Part shown: positions 47,421-57,789 of the stretch, piece after piece
How positions within the stretch are numbered: position 1 is the first letter of the stretch
Layout of the letters: every line of letters begins with the position of its first letter
Assembly: GCF_900217905.1 (NCBI RefSeq)
Contig: NZ_OBMO01000004.1
Span: 1-64,000, forward strand
Direction: 5' to 3'
Source of the DNA: Alloalcanivorax xenomutans
Lineage (GTDB): Bacteria > Pseudomonadota > Gammaproteobacteria > Pseudomonadales > Alcanivoracaceae
DNA: 64,000 bases
Notes under the pieces: model-generated
Database searches by the model: none
Told to the model about the DNA's origin: nothing
What the model saw: the letters and a program-made list of their open reading frames with translations, nothing else
Translations under genes and position numbers: made by a program

Positions 47421-50297
47421 TTACTGGCACGCCTCGCAGTCCGGGTCGTCGATGGAGCAGGCCTGCGGTACATCCGCCGCCTTGTCGAACTGGGCCGGCT
47501 CCTCCGCCACGGCGGATACCCGGTTGAGCTTGTTGTCGTTGACCGTGGACTTCTCGGTCTGGGTGGCGCCGATGGCACGCAGGTAATAGGTGGTTTTCAG
47601 ACCCAGCAGCCACGCCATTTTGTAAGTCACATCCAGCTTTTTGCCGTTGGCTTCGGCGATGTACAGGTTCAGGGACTGGGCCTGATCGATCCATTTCTGG
47701 CGTCGGCTGGCGGATTCCACCAGCCAGCGCGGCTCCACCTCGAAGGCGGTGCGGAAACGCTCCTTCAGGTCCGCCGGCACCCGCTCGATCGGCTGCACGG
47801 AACCGTCGTAGTACTTGAGGTCGTTGACCATCACGTTGTCCCACAGACCACGTTCCTTGAGCGCGTTCACCAGATAGGGGTTGACCACGGTGAATTCGCC
47901 GGACAGGTTCGATTTCACGTACAGGTTTTGATACGTGGGCTCGATGGATTGGGATACGCCGGTGATGTTGGCGATGGTGGCGGTGGGCGCGATCGCCATC
48001 ACGTTGGAGTTGCGCATGCCCTTGCGCGCTCTTTCTCGCACGCTGTCCCAATCCAGGGTCTGGCTGCGATCCACCTTGCAGTAGTCCTCGCCACGCTGTT
48101 TCACCAGGATGTCGATGGAGTCGATCGGCAGCACGCCCTGGCTCCACAGGGACCCGTCAAAGGTCTGGTAGGCGCCGCGCTCCTCGGCCAGATCGGCGGA
48201 AGCCTGGATCGCGTAGTAGCTCACCGCTTCCATGGACTGGTCGGCGAACGCCACCGCGTCGGCGGAAGCGTAGCTGATGCCCTGCTTATACAGCGCGTCC
48301 TGGAAGCCCATGATGCCCAGGCCCACCGGGCGGTGCTTCAGGTTGGAGTTCTCCGCCTGCGGCACGCTGTAGTAGTTGATGTCGATCACGTTATCCAGCA
48401 TGCGCACGGCGGTTTTCACGGTGCGCGCCAGCTTTTCCCGGTCCAGGCCGTTGTCGCCGATGTGCTGGGCCAGGTTCACGGAACCCAGGTTACACACCGC
48501 GATTTCCTCGCGGTTGGTGTTCAGGGTGATCTCGGTGCACAGGTTGGAGGAGTGCACCACGCCCACGTGCTGCTGCGGGCTGCGCAGGTTGCACGGATCC
48601 TTGAAGGTGAACCAGGGGTGGCCGGTCTCGAACAGCATGGAGAGCATCTTGCGCCACAGATTGATGGCCGGCAGCCGCTTGTAGTGCTTGATGCGGCCGT
48701 CACGGGTCATTTCCTCGTATTCGTTGTAGCGTTGCTCGAACGCTTCACCGTAGAGATCGTGCAGGTCCGGCGCGTCGTTGGGGCTGAACAGGGTCCACTC
48801 CTGCTCGTTCACCACCCGCTTCATGAACAGATCCGGGATCCAGTTGGCGGAGTTCATGTCGTGGGTACGGCGGCGGTCGTCACCGGTGTTCTTACGCAGC
48901 TCGAGGAATTCCTCGATGTCCATGTGCCAGGTTTCCAGGTAGGCGCAGACCGCGCCTTTGCGCTTGCCGCCCTGGTTCACCGCCACCGCGGTGTCGTTGA
49001 CCACTTTCAGGAACGGCACCACGCCCTGGGATTTGCCGTTGGTGCCCTTGATGTAGGAGCCCAGCGCCCGCACCGGGGTCCAGTCGTTGCCCAGGCCGCC
49101 AGCGAATTTGCTCAGCATGGCGTTGTCGTGGATGGCGCTGTAAATGCCGGACAGATCATCGGGCACCGTGGTCAGGTAGCAGCTGGAGAGCTGCGGACGC
49201 AGGGTGCCGGCGTTGAACAGGGTCGGCGTGGAGCTCATGTAATCGAAGCTGGACAGCAGATTGTAGAACTCGATGGCACGCTCTTCGCGGTTGTTCTCGC
49301 GCAGCGCCAGACCCATGGCGACACGCATGAAGAAGCACTGCGGCAGCTCGATGCGGGTGTCGTTATGGTGGATGAAATAACGGTCGTACAGGGTTTGCAG
49401 GCCCAGGTAGGAGAACTGCAGGTCGCGCTCGCCCTTGAGCGCGGCACCCAGTTTTTCCAGATCGAAATCCGCCAGTTCCCGGTTCAGCAGCTCACACTCG
49501 ATCCCTTTGTGCACGTAAGCGGCGAAAGTCTGGCTGTACAGCGCTTCCATCTCTTCCTGGTTAGCGCGCTCGGCCACGTCCAGGTACTGCAGCGCTTCGG
49601 CGCGGATCTTGTCCAGCAGCAGGCGGGCGGTGACCAGGGAATAGTTCGGTTCCACCTCGATCAGGGTGCGGGCGGTGATCACCATGGAGGTGTTCACGTC
49701 CTTGATGGAGACGCCGTCGTACAGGTTCTTGACGGTCTCGGCGATGATCTTGTCGGCGTCCACGTAATCCAGGCCGCGGCAGGCCTCGCGGATCAGGTGT
49801 TCCAGGCGGCCCATGTCCAGCGGCGCGCGGCTGCCGTCTTCCATGGTCACGGTCAGATCCACCTGATGGGTGGGCTCGGGGAACTGGCTGTCGCGCTCGG
49901 CGCGTTTGCGGGCCTGCTGCTCACGGTAGAGGACGTAATCGCGCGCCACCTTGTGTTCGCCGCCGCGCATCAGCGCCAATTCCACCTGGTCCTGGATTTC
50001 CTCGATGTGGATGGTGCCACCGGAGGGCATGCGGCGCTTGAAGGTGGCACTGACCTGCTCGGTGAGCCGGGCGACGGTGTCGTGGATGCGCGAGGAAGCC
50101 GCGGCGGTGCCGCCCTCCACGGCCAGGAAAGCCTTGGTGATGGCGACGGTGATTTTGTCGTCATCGTAGGGAACCACCTTGCCGTTGCGTTTGATCACGC
50201 GCAGCTGGCCCGGGGCGGTGGTGGATACGCCTGCGTCCTCGATGTCGATCGCATCGCGGTCGTCGGGTTGCGAGTCGCGATTCATCTCCGTTTGCAT
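47421..50297 (-). CDS. nrdA: Ribonucleoside-diphosphate reductase, alpha subunit (class Ia)
   Basis: 958 residues. Two ATP-cone type segments stand at the N-terminus (VIKRNGKVVPYDDDKITVAI, about 33-130, and a second about 150-240), longer than the single-cone E. coli protein and like the Pseudomonas form. The catalytic barrel has SSCYLTTVPDDLSGIY and CNLGSVNLAQHI, with the active-site cysteines. The C-terminal CEAC pair re-reduces the active site. It converts ribonucleoside diphosphates to deoxy forms, with allosteric control by dATP/ATP at the cones. CGGAGAGGG precedes the start. NrdR-like boxes and a DnaA box lie upstream. Confidence 0.97.
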   Translation of the reverse strand: MQTEMNRDSQPDDRDAIDIEDAGVSTTAPGQLRVIKRNGKVVPYDDDKITVAITKAFLAVEGGTAAASSRIHDTVARLTEQVSATFKRRMPSGGTIHIEEIQDQVELALMRGGEHKVARDYVLYREQQARKRAERDSQFPEPTHQVDLTVTMEDGSRAPLDMGRLEHLIREACRGLDYVDADKIIAETVKNLYDGVSIKDVNTSMVITARTLIEVEPNYSLVTARLLLDKIRAEALQYLDVAERANQEEMEALYSQTFAAYVHKGIECELLNRELADFDLEKLGAALKGERDLQFSYLGLQTLYDRYFIHHNDTRIELPQCFFMRVAMGLALRENNREERAIEFYNLLSSFDYMSSTPTLFNAGTLRPQLSSCYLTTVPDDLSGIYSAIHDNAMLSKFAGGLGNDWTPVRALGSYIKGTNGKSQGVVPFLKVVNDTAVAVNQGGKRKGAVCAYLETWHMDIEEFLELRKNTGDDRRRTHDMNSANWIPDLFMKRVVNEQEWTLFSPNDAPDLHDLYGEAFEQRYNEYEEMTRDGRIKHYKRLPAINLWRKMLSMLFETGHPWFTFKDPCNLRSPQQHVGVVHSSNLCTEITLNTNREEIAVCNLGSVNLAQHIGDNGLDREKLARTVKTAVRMLDNVIDINYYSVPQAENSNLKHRPVGLGIMGFQDALYKQGISYASADAVAFADQSMEAVSYYAIQASADLAEERGAYQTFDGSLWSQGVLPIDSIDILVKQRGEDYCKVDRSQTLDWDSVRERARKGMRNSNVMAIAPTATIANITGVSQSIEPTYQNLYVKSNLSGEFTVVNPYLVNALKERGLWDNVMVNDLKYYDGSVQPIERVPADLKERFRTAFEVEPRWLVESASRRQKWIDQAQSLNLYIAEANGKKLDVTYKMAWLLGLKTTYYLRAIGATQTEKSTVNDNKLNRVSAVAEEPAQFDKAADVPQACSIDDPDCEACQ

Positions 50298-50499
50298 GAT
50301 GCCCTCTCCGTAAAAGTGTGGTGCGATGCTGTTTAGTGTCCGGCCCGGCTGGCCGGGGCAGCGTCGTTGTGGTGCTGCCGTGGTGTCGGATCCGTGTTCT
50401 GTCCGGTGTCGCGACCTGCTTCCGCGAGGCCCGTCGCGGCCCTGGCGCCGCTTTCACCGTCTTCTTCCGCCTTTTCCGTGCGCCCGTGATGCCTGGATA

Positions 50500-50515
50500 C
50501 CACTATATCTTGTGT
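50500..50515. promoter_or_regulatory. NrdR-like box 1
   Basis: CCACTATATCTTGTGT matches the NrdR consensus acaCwAtATaTwGtgt in 14 of 16 positions. It lies about 200 bases upstream of nrdA. Confidence 0.6.
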
Positions 50516-50634
50516 GCCCGGATGGGCCGGGTACCCAGCGGGAGAAGCTGCCGCCGGCCCCGTGGCGCCGGCCCGCCACCGTTTCCAACTGCCTTCGGCC
50601 ATGACCGAACAACGGGGCGGTGACATTTTACAAA

Positions 50635-50650
50635 ACCCAATATATTGGGT
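50635..50650. promoter_or_regulatory. NrdR-like box 2
   Basis: ACCCAATATATTGGGT is a perfect 16-bp palindrome and matches the NrdR consensus in 14 of 16 positions. Its centre is 32 bp from that of a weaker box at 50667-50682, about three helical turns, the spacing typical of paired NrdR sites. Confidence 0.7.
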
Positions 50651-50666
50651 TGCTGGTTCTGATTGG

Positions 50667-50682
50667 GTACAAGTTATAGTCG
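50667..50682. promoter_or_regulatory. Weak NrdR-like box, partner of box 2
   Basis: GTACAAGTTATAGTCG keeps the outer C and G and eight of the ten core positions of the NrdR consensus. It is called mainly from its spacing to box 2. Confidence 0.4.
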
Positions 50683-50720
50683 AGCGGGCGGATTTGCAAG
50701 ATGCCGGCCTGGGGAAATCC

Positions 50721-50729
50721 TGTGGATAA
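50721..50729 (-). promoter_or_regulatory. DnaA box
   Basis: TTATCCACA on the minus strand is a perfect match to the DnaA consensus TTATNCACA. DnaA control of nrdAB is known in E. coli. Confidence 0.6.
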
Positions 50730-50790
50730 TGTGTGAACTTCTGTGAGTCTTTTCCGGCGCCGGAAATGACACTGGTAGTGCGGCGCCGCT

Positions 50791-50806
50791 ATCCCATATA
50801 TTGTGT
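50791..50806. promoter_or_regulatory. NrdR-like box 3
   Basis: ATCCCATATATTGTGT matches the NrdR consensus in 13 of 16 positions. It lies about 490 bases from nrdA and 143 from the response-regulator gene, so it could serve either promoter or be chance. Confidence 0.4.
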
Positions 50807-50948
50807 CATCTTGCCGCCACCGCCATGGTTGCCGCCGCCGGGGTGTATGCGCTAAAAGAAGAATATCGCCACGCCACTGGGGGTGGGGCAGTTTGTACCG
50901 GGGCAACCCGGTCCCTTGTGAACAGAAACGGATAAGGATAACGACGGG

Positions 50949-51671
50949 ATGACAACCGTGCAGGATAACCCGCCGACCATCATGATCGTCGAGGACGATG
51001 ACCGCCTCGCCGACCTGACTCGAGAATACCTGGAATCCAACGGCCTCGCCGTTACCGTGGTGCGCGATGGGGAAGACGCGATCCGCCGGATCCGCGCCGA
51101 GCAACCGGATCTGGTGGTACTGGATCTGATGCTGCCGGGGGCGGACGGTCTGACGGTGTGCCGGGAAGTCAGGGGGGCGTACAAAAAGCCGATCCTGATG
51201 CTGACCGCCCGCACCGACGACATGGATCAGGTGCTGGGGTTGGAGATGGGCGCCGACGATTACGTCGCCAAACCGGTCAAGCCGCGGGTATTGCTGGCGC
51301 GGATCCGCGCCCTGCTGCGGCGGGTGGAAACCGACAACGAGCGTGACAACTCACCGGCCCGTCTTGAATTCGGTGCCCTGGTGATCGACAACGCCGCCCG
51401 TGAAGTGACGCTGAGAGGCGAATCCGTGGATCTCACCAGCGCCGAATACGATCTGCTCTGGTTATTGGCCTCCAATGCCGGCACCGTGCTGTCCCGGGAG
51501 ACCATCTTCGAGAAACTCCGCGGCATCCAGTACGATGGTCAGGACCGTTCCATCGACGTGCGCATTTCCCGGATCCGCCCGAAAGTTGGTGACGACCCGG
51601 AAAATCCCAAGCGTATCAAGACCGTACGTTCCAAGGGCTACCTGTTCGTCAAGGAAATGAGTTCCGGTTGA
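50949..51671 (+). CDS. OmpR-family response regulator, RstA-like
   Basis: 240 residues. The receiver domain has acidic residues at EDDD, the phosphorylation Asp at 59 in VVLDLMLPG, and TAR then the Lys of DDYVAKPVKP. The C-terminal winged helix has AEYDLLWLLASNAGTVLSRETIFEKLRGIQYDGQDRSIDVRISRIRPKV and ends KTVRSKGYLF, which matches RstA. The histidine kinase gene follows on the same strand. The target regulon is unknown. Confidence 0.93.
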   Translation: MTTVQDNPPTIMIVEDDDRLADLTREYLESNGLAVTVVRDGEDAIRRIRAEQPDLVVLDLMLPGADGLTVCREVRGAYKKPILMLTARTDDMDQVLGLEMGADDYVAKPVKPRVLLARIRALLRRVETDNERDNSPARLEFGALVIDNAAREVTLRGESVDLTSAEYDLLWLLASNAGTVLSRETIFEKLRGIQYDGQDRSIDVRISRIRPKVGDDPENPKRIKTVRSKGYLFVKEMSSG

Positions 51672-51767
51672 GGGCACCGTGCCTGCTTCCCCGCCGTGCC
51701 GTGAGCGGCGCCGGCGGCGCGGGCCCGGCTGTTGGCGCCACTTGCCCGGGTTGACCGGAGAGGCCTC

Positions 51768-53381
51768 TTGAACAGCATTTTTGTGCGCATCTACGGTGGC
51801 ATCCTGGTGGCCTTGCTGATCATCGGTGCCGCCACTTATGTCGGCGTTGATCTGATCAATCAGTACCGTGCCGGTCAGTACCGCGAGCGCATGGCGGAGG
51901 GGACTTTCTTTCTGCTCGGGGAGGGGCTGCGGGAGCAGTCCGGAGCCGACCGTGCCGAATGGTTGCGGGAAATGAGCCGCCGGCTTGGCGCGTCCCTGCG
52001 GATACACCCGGGGGCGGACCTCAGCCTGACCTACCGGGAGCGGTTGCACCTGGACGAAGGCCGGGTGGTGATCCGCGAACACCAGAAGTCCGAACGGATC
52101 ACCGTGCTGTATCACGTTCCCGGCGGCGACGATTATCTGGTTACCAGTCTTGAACGTCTCTCCGAGCAGCAGGCGCGCGCCACCGCCGGTCTGATCCTGG
52201 ACCGCCTCAAGGCGGTGGCGCCGGAGCAGCGGGCCGAGTCCCTGGCGCGGCTGGTGCCGTACTTCGGGTTTCCGCTGTCCCTGGCGGAGTGGGGGGAAGT
52301 CGGTCTGGACGAGGAACAGTACCAGCGTCTGGATCGCAACGAGACGGTGCTGCTGCTCACCGACAGCACGCGCCGGGACGCCACCCTCTACCTTTACGTG
52401 CCTATCCCGGGGGACCATCGGGTGCTGGTGCTCGGGCCGATGACCCTGTTCGATCCGTTCCCCTGGGAGCTGCTGGTGGTCGCCAGCTTGCTGGCCTTAT
52501 GTCTGGTGGCGTTGTCCACCTATCTCCAGGTCCGGCCGTTGCAAACCCGTCTGCGTCATCTCGAGCGCGCGGTGAAACGGCTCGGCGGTGGCGACCTTAC
52601 CGCCCACGCCGACGTTCGCGGCGGTGACTCCATCGGTCAACTGGCCGCCACTTTCAACGGCATGACCGCCCACATCCGCCGGTTGATCCATGCTCAGCGG
52701 GAGATGACCCGGGCGGTCTCCCACGAGTTGCGCACGCCGGTGGCGCGGCTGCGTTTCGGCCTGGAAATGCTGGCCGACAGTGAATCCGCCGAGGCCCGCC
52801 GGGAGCGGCTGGATGCTCTGGACCGGGACATTGACCAACTGGATCAATTGATCGATGAGATTCTTACCTACGCGCGGCTGGAGCAGGGCACGCCGACCAT
52901 CGATTTCCAGCCGGTGTATCTGGTGGAAGTGTGCGAGCAGTTGCGAGGGGAACTGGACACGATTCGCGGGGACATCGTGATCGACGTGGAAGGGGACCGG
53001 GCCCTGGCCGTGGATGGCGACCCCCGCTACCTGCACCGTATCCTGCAGAATCTGGTCACCAACGCTTTGCGCTACGCGCAGGCGCGCATTCGCATGACCA
53101 TACGCCTGGAAGGAGACGGTGAACGGGTGGTGCTGGACGTGGACGACGACGGTTCGGGGATCCCGGAACATCAACGTGAGCGGGTGTTCAAACCCTTCGC
53201 CCGCCTGGACCAATCCCGCCATCGTGCCAGCGGCGGCTACGGCCTGGGGCTGTCCATCGTCAAGCGTATTGTCGACTGGCACGGCGGCGAAGTGAGGGTG
53301 CTGGAAAGCGACTGGGGCGGCGCCCGTTTCCAGGTTATCCTGCCCCGCGAACAGCAGCGCCAGCATGTGCTGGGAAGATAA
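51768..53381 (+). CDS. Sensor histidine kinase, RstB-like
   Basis: 537 residues from a TTG start at 51768. GGAGAGG lies four bases before it and the protein then begins NSIFVRIYGGILVALLIIGA, the RstB opening; an earlier TTG at 51732 lacks a site. A periplasmic sensor of about 200 residues lies between two membrane segments (about 8-28 and 225-245). HAMP follows, then the phospho-acceptor SHELRTPVARLRFGLEML (His near 320), and an ATPase domain with NLVTNALRYAQA, DVDDDGSGIPEHQRERVF and GYGLGLSIVKRI. It should phosphorylate the RstA-like partner. Confidence 0.92.
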   Translation: MNSIFVRIYGGILVALLIIGAATYVGVDLINQYRAGQYRERMAEGTFFLLGEGLREQSGADRAEWLREMSRRLGASLRIHPGADLSLTYRERLHLDEGRVVIREHQKSERITVLYHVPGGDDYLVTSLERLSEQQARATAGLILDRLKAVAPEQRAESLARLVPYFGFPLSLAEWGEVGLDEEQYQRLDRNETVLLLTDSTRRDATLYLYVPIPGDHRVLVLGPMTLFDPFPWELLVVASLLALCLVALSTYLQVRPLQTRLRHLERAVKRLGGGDLTAHADVRGGDSIGQLAATFNGMTAHIRRLIHAQREMTRAVSHELRTPVARLRFGLEMLADSESAEARRERLDALDRDIDQLDQLIDEILTYARLEQGTPTIDFQPVYLVEVCEQLRGELDTIRGDIVIDVEGDRALAVDGDPRYLHRILQNLVTNALRYAQARIRMTIRLEGDGERVVLDVDDDGSGIPEHQRERVFKPFARLDQSRHRASGGYGLGLSIVKRIVDWHGGEVRVLESDWGGARFQVILPREQQRQHVLGR

Positions 53382-53387
53382 GAAGAG

Positions 53388-53517
53388 CAATTAACAGGGA
53401 ATAGTGAATAGTTGACAGCGCGCGAAGCGATATCGAAGGGTGCTGAGCTCCTTGCCTCGTTTTTTGCGCTTTGGTTTTGTCTTTCGCTGTTAACTGTTCA
53501 CTATTAATTATTAACTG
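53388..53517. repeat. Imperfect inverted repeat of a TTAACAG/TAGTGAA element
   Basis: The left arm (53388-53420) matches the reverse complement of 53485-53517 in 26 of 33 positions. The motif core is like AATAGTGAACAGTTAACAGCG. A third copy lies at 57521-57550. It fills most of the space between the kinase and glpK genes. Confidence 0.7.
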
Positions 53518-53532
53518 ATTCCCGGGGTTTTC

Positions 53533-54985
<1,453 letters not shown>

Positions 54986-55002
<17 letters not shown>

Positions 55003-55049
55003 GATGCGCCGGGTGATGTGAGGCGCCTCAGGGGGGGAGGAGGCGCCTC
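54986..55049. repeat. Duplicated glpK tail and paired GAGGCGCCTC palindromes
   Basis: TGCGCCGGGTGATGTGA at 54986-55002 (including the glpK stop) recurs at 55005-55021. Immediately after, the palindrome GAGGCGCCTC occurs at 55020-55029 and again at 55040-55049, each followed by AGGGG. A weaker AGGCGGC/GCCGCCT stem lies at 55074-55091 and may help end glpK transcription. Confidence 0.7.
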
Positions 55050-55254
55050 AGGGGATGTGACTTTCTTTTACACAGGCGGCATGGGCCGCCTCACCGGGTT
55101 TCAGTATCATTTCCGGGCTGCTCTAGGAAAATAGCCTGATGCCTGTTGCCGATACCGCCCTTGCGCGCCGCCGGCAAACCCGGATCCGGCTCCGGAACAG
55201 CGTTCGGCGTGTGGTGCATAGGCCCCCGCCTGCCATCATTCGGGGACCCGGCGC

Positions 55255-56343
55255 ATGCAGCAAAGAATCTCGCGGGGATATGACAAACAGGAATTTCAGC
55301 GGCTGTCCCTGGCGGCGCTGCTGGGCGCCGGCGCTCACACTCTGGTGTGCTGGCTGGCGTTGCAATGGGGCTTTTTCGCATTGTCCCCAGAGGCTTTTTT
55401 CCTCACCTTCCTGGCGCTCTGGTTCGGCCATCTGGTGGTCTGGAGCCTGGCCTGCCTGACCCTTCGCAACGGGGGCGATGTCGGCCGTTTTACCGAGCCG
55501 GTGCTGGTATGGAGCACGGTGGCGTTGCTGGTCAGCGCCTTGTTCCTCAGTGACCATCGCCTGCTGGTCATGGTGTTTTTTCTCGCCGTGCTGCAAATCG
55601 GGGTGTTCCGCGTCGGCCGCTGGCAATTGCTGCGCCTGGCACTGCTCGGTGTGGGTGGTTACGCGCTGGTGTTGCTGGAACTGCAAAGTAGTGCGCGGTA
55701 TGCCTTCAACGCCATGGTGGAGTGGCAGCACTGGCTGCTGTTCACCCTGGCGGTGGTGCTGATGATGTTGCTGGCGCTGGAGATCGTCGGCATTCGCCGC
55801 CGCATCGACGGCCGTAACGAAACCTTGCAGCAAATGGCACGGCAGGTCCGTGATCTGGCGATCCGCGATGAGCTGACCGGCCTGTACGGTCGCCGCCACG
55901 CCATGGAGTTGCTGACCAAGGCCTGTGGTCAGGCCCGCCGGGGAGCCTATCTGCTGGCGGTGGTGTTCGTCGATCTGGATCATTTCAAAACCATCAATGA
56001 CCGATATGGGCACCTGACTGGCGACCGTGTTCTGATCCGTTTCGCCGATTTGCTGCGTCGCCATCTGCAACCGCCGGCCCTGGCGGCGCGGATGGGGGGC
56101 GAGGAGTTCCTTCTGATTCTGCCGGTCAGCCACCGGCAGCAGGCACGGGAGCTGGTGGAGCGGATACTGGCGGAACTGCGTGAAGAGGGCTTCGAGGGCC
56201 AGCCGGACTTGAGCGTGACCGCCTCCGCTGGCCTTGCCCTGGCCGGTGCCGGGGAAGAGGCGGAGCAGGTGCTGGCTCGCGCCGACCGGCTGCTGTATCA
56301 GGCCAAGCAGGCCGGCCGTGACCGCTTGCTGGAGGATGCGTGA
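55255..56343 (+). CDS. Membrane diguanylate cyclase (GGDEF family)
   Basis: 362 residues. The N-terminal half (to about 185) has about six hydrophobic segments and no recognised sensor domain. The GGDEF domain starts near LAIRDELTGLYGRRHAMELL, has FVDLDHFKTINDRYGHLTGDRVL, and the active-site GGEEF at about 281. No RxxD inhibitory site is seen at its normal place before GGEEF. It should make cyclic di-GMP from GTP. The second cyclase gene starts on the last base of its stop codon. Confidence 0.92.
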   Translation: MQQRISRGYDKQEFQRLSLAALLGAGAHTLVCWLALQWGFFALSPEAFFLTFLALWFGHLVVWSLACLTLRNGGDVGRFTEPVLVWSTVALLVSALFLSDHRLLVMVFFLAVLQIGVFRVGRWQLLRLALLGVGGYALVLLELQSSARYAFNAMVEWQHWLLFTLAVVLMMLLALEIVGIRRRIDGRNETLQQMARQVRDLAIRDELTGLYGRRHAMELLTKACGQARRGAYLLAVVFVDLDHFKTINDRYGHLTGDRVLIRFADLLRRHLQPPALAARMGGEEFLLILPVSHRQQARELVERILAELREEGFEGQPDLSVTASAGLALAGAGEEAEQVLARADRLLYQAKQAGRDRLLEDA

Positions 56344-57446
56344 TGAAGCCGGACTGGCAGCCGCTGGGGCGCCTGACAGTGAACGAGCGCCGCCTGCTGC
56401 GGGTGCACGGCCGCTCGGTGGTGGCGGTGGCATTGTTTTATTCGGCGATGGCGGCGGTGCTGTGGAAACTGGGGCACAACCGTGTCGACGGGGAAGTACT
56501 GGCGTGGGCGCTGGTTTTGCTATGGAGTCTGATGCTGCCCTACCTGGCCATGATCGAGCGCGGTCTGACCCGGGCCTGGCAGGAACCGACGCTGTCGTTT
56601 CCGGCCGGGATCGTACTGGCCGCCATGCTGCTGCTGACGGCGGTACACACCACGGACGGCCGCCTCGCCGTGATGTTGCTGTATTTCCCGCTGCTGTTGC
56701 TGCTGTCGTTCCGGTTGGAGCCAAGAGCTCTGGGTTTGTTGTCGGTGGTGGTCAGCGCGGCTTACGGGTTGGCGTTGCTCGGCCTGTATCAGCACCGGGA
56801 TGCGCAACTGGAGCTGGCGTCGGCGCTGCTGCAGTGGCTGGCTTTCGTGGCGGTGAGCGCTTGCTTCACCATTACCGGGGGCGGCGTCAACGCGTTGCGC
56901 CGGACCCTTGGCCGGCACAACCGGGAGCTAGCCAGAATGGTGCGGCAAAGCCGGGAGCTGGCGATCCGCGACGATCTGACCGGGCTGTTCAACCGCCGTC
57001 ATATCGTGGAGGTGCTGGACTATCAGAAGAGTCTGGCGGACCGCCATCATTATCCGTTCGCCGTGTGTTACCTGGACATGGACCACTTCAAGGCGATCAA
57101 CGACCGTTACGGCCATCAATGGGGCGACCAGGTGCTGCGCGCCTTTGCCGACCACGCCGCCGCTCTATTACGCGAAGGCGATTACCTGGCGCGGCTCGGC
57201 GGCGAGGAGTTCCTGATGGTGCTGCCGCAAAGTAACGAGGCCGGTGCCTTGCGCGTGGTGGAACGCCTGCGCCAGCAGTGGGCCAACGCCGGTTTCGACC
57301 ATATGGGCGGGCCGGCCACGGTGACACTGTCCGCCGGGGTCGCCGGTTATCAGCCGGGGGAAACCGTGGAAGCCTTGCTGGCCCGCGCCGATCACGGGCT
57401 TTACCTGGCCAAGAGCCATGGCCGCAATCAGGTGCGGACGGGGTAG
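56343..57446 (+). CDS. Membrane diguanylate cyclase (GGDEF family), second tandem copy
   Basis: 367 residues, starting at the ATG at 56343 within TGATG, so it is coupled to the first cyclase. It has the same layout: a hydrophobic N-terminal half, then LAIRDDLTGLFNRRHIVEVL, YLDMDHFKAINDRYGHQWGDQVL and GGEEF at about 285. The two proteins are paralogues; they share the signalling helix wording before the domain (ARQVRDLAIRD versus VRQSRELAIRD), but the membrane parts have diverged. It probably senses a different cue. Confidence 0.92.
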   Translation: MKPDWQPLGRLTVNERRLLRVHGRSVVAVALFYSAMAAVLWKLGHNRVDGEVLAWALVLLWSLMLPYLAMIERGLTRAWQEPTLSFPAGIVLAAMLLLTAVHTTDGRLAVMLLYFPLLLLLSFRLEPRALGLLSVVVSAAYGLALLGLYQHRDAQLELASALLQWLAFVAVSACFTITGGGVNALRRTLGRHNRELARMVRQSRELAIRDDLTGLFNRRHIVEVLDYQKSLADRHHYPFAVCYLDMDHFKAINDRYGHQWGDQVLRAFADHAAALLREGDYLARLGGEEFLMVLPQSNEAGALRVVERLRQQWANAGFDHMGGPATVTLSAGVAGYQPGETVEALLARADHGLYLAKSHGRNQVRTG

Positions 57447-57520
57447 GCGCGGCGTGCAACATGCTTACGCCAACACGCTAATCGTGGCCATGGCCTTGCT
57501 ATGAGGCCGCAGTCGAGTTG

Positions 57521-57550
57521 ACAGTTAATAGTGGACAGTTAACAGCGAAA
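57521..57550. repeat. Third copy of the TTAACAG/TAGTGAA element
   Basis: ACAGTTAATAGTGGACAGTT followed by AACAGCGAAA matches the right arm of the repeat at 53485-53517 read in reverse complement with few changes. Confidence 0.7.
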
Positions 57551-57571
57551 CAAAGCAGTCGTGGTTCTTTA

Positions 57572-57650
57572 GCCGCTGTGGGAGCCAGCCTGCTGGCGAA
57601 TACGGCCTCCGGTATTGGGCATTCGCTTGCGGGCAAGCTCCCACAGCGGC
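57572..57650. repeat. REP-like inverted pair, Pseudomonas type
   Basis: The left arm starts GCCGCTGTGGGAGC (57572) and the right arm ends GCTCCCACAGCGGC (57650). The arms are 29 bases, matching perfectly at both outer ends with a few mismatches inside, around a 21-base spacer. The core GTGGGAGC with a GC-rich stem is typical of pseudomonad REP sequences. Confidence 0.75.
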
Positions 57651-57789
57651 TTCGGCGCCCTCTCTGAATTCGTGTTCCCGGCACCTGCCGATAGGGCATT
57701 GCGGGAATTCACAAGCCAGAGCGTCGGACTCTCCTGCAATTATGGGACAGCCGTGGTTCACGGACCGCGATCTTCCTGGGCGTCCAGTG

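Larger units (their letters stand above)
50298..50948. other. Divergent control region between nrdA and the rstA-like gene
   Basis: About 650 bases with no credible gene. It holds NrdR-like boxes at 50500-50515, 50635-50650, 50667-50682 (weaker) and 50791-50806, and a perfect DnaA box at 50721-50729. The bases from 50300 to 50490 are GC-rich and show nothing else identifiable. Confidence 0.7.
57447..57789. other. Repeat-bearing gap between the cyclases and the lone ABC ATPase
   Basis: About 340 bases without a credible gene. It holds a third copy of the TTAACAG element (57521-57550) and a REP-like inverted pair (57572-57650). Bases 57651-57789 show nothing else identifiable. Confidence 0.65.

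Noticed and set aside
47325-50336. A 1003-codon open frame on the plus strand
   Set aside because: It is the antisense shadow of nrdA, with low-complexity His/Val/Gly-rich composition and no recognisable domain. nrdA itself is unmistakable.
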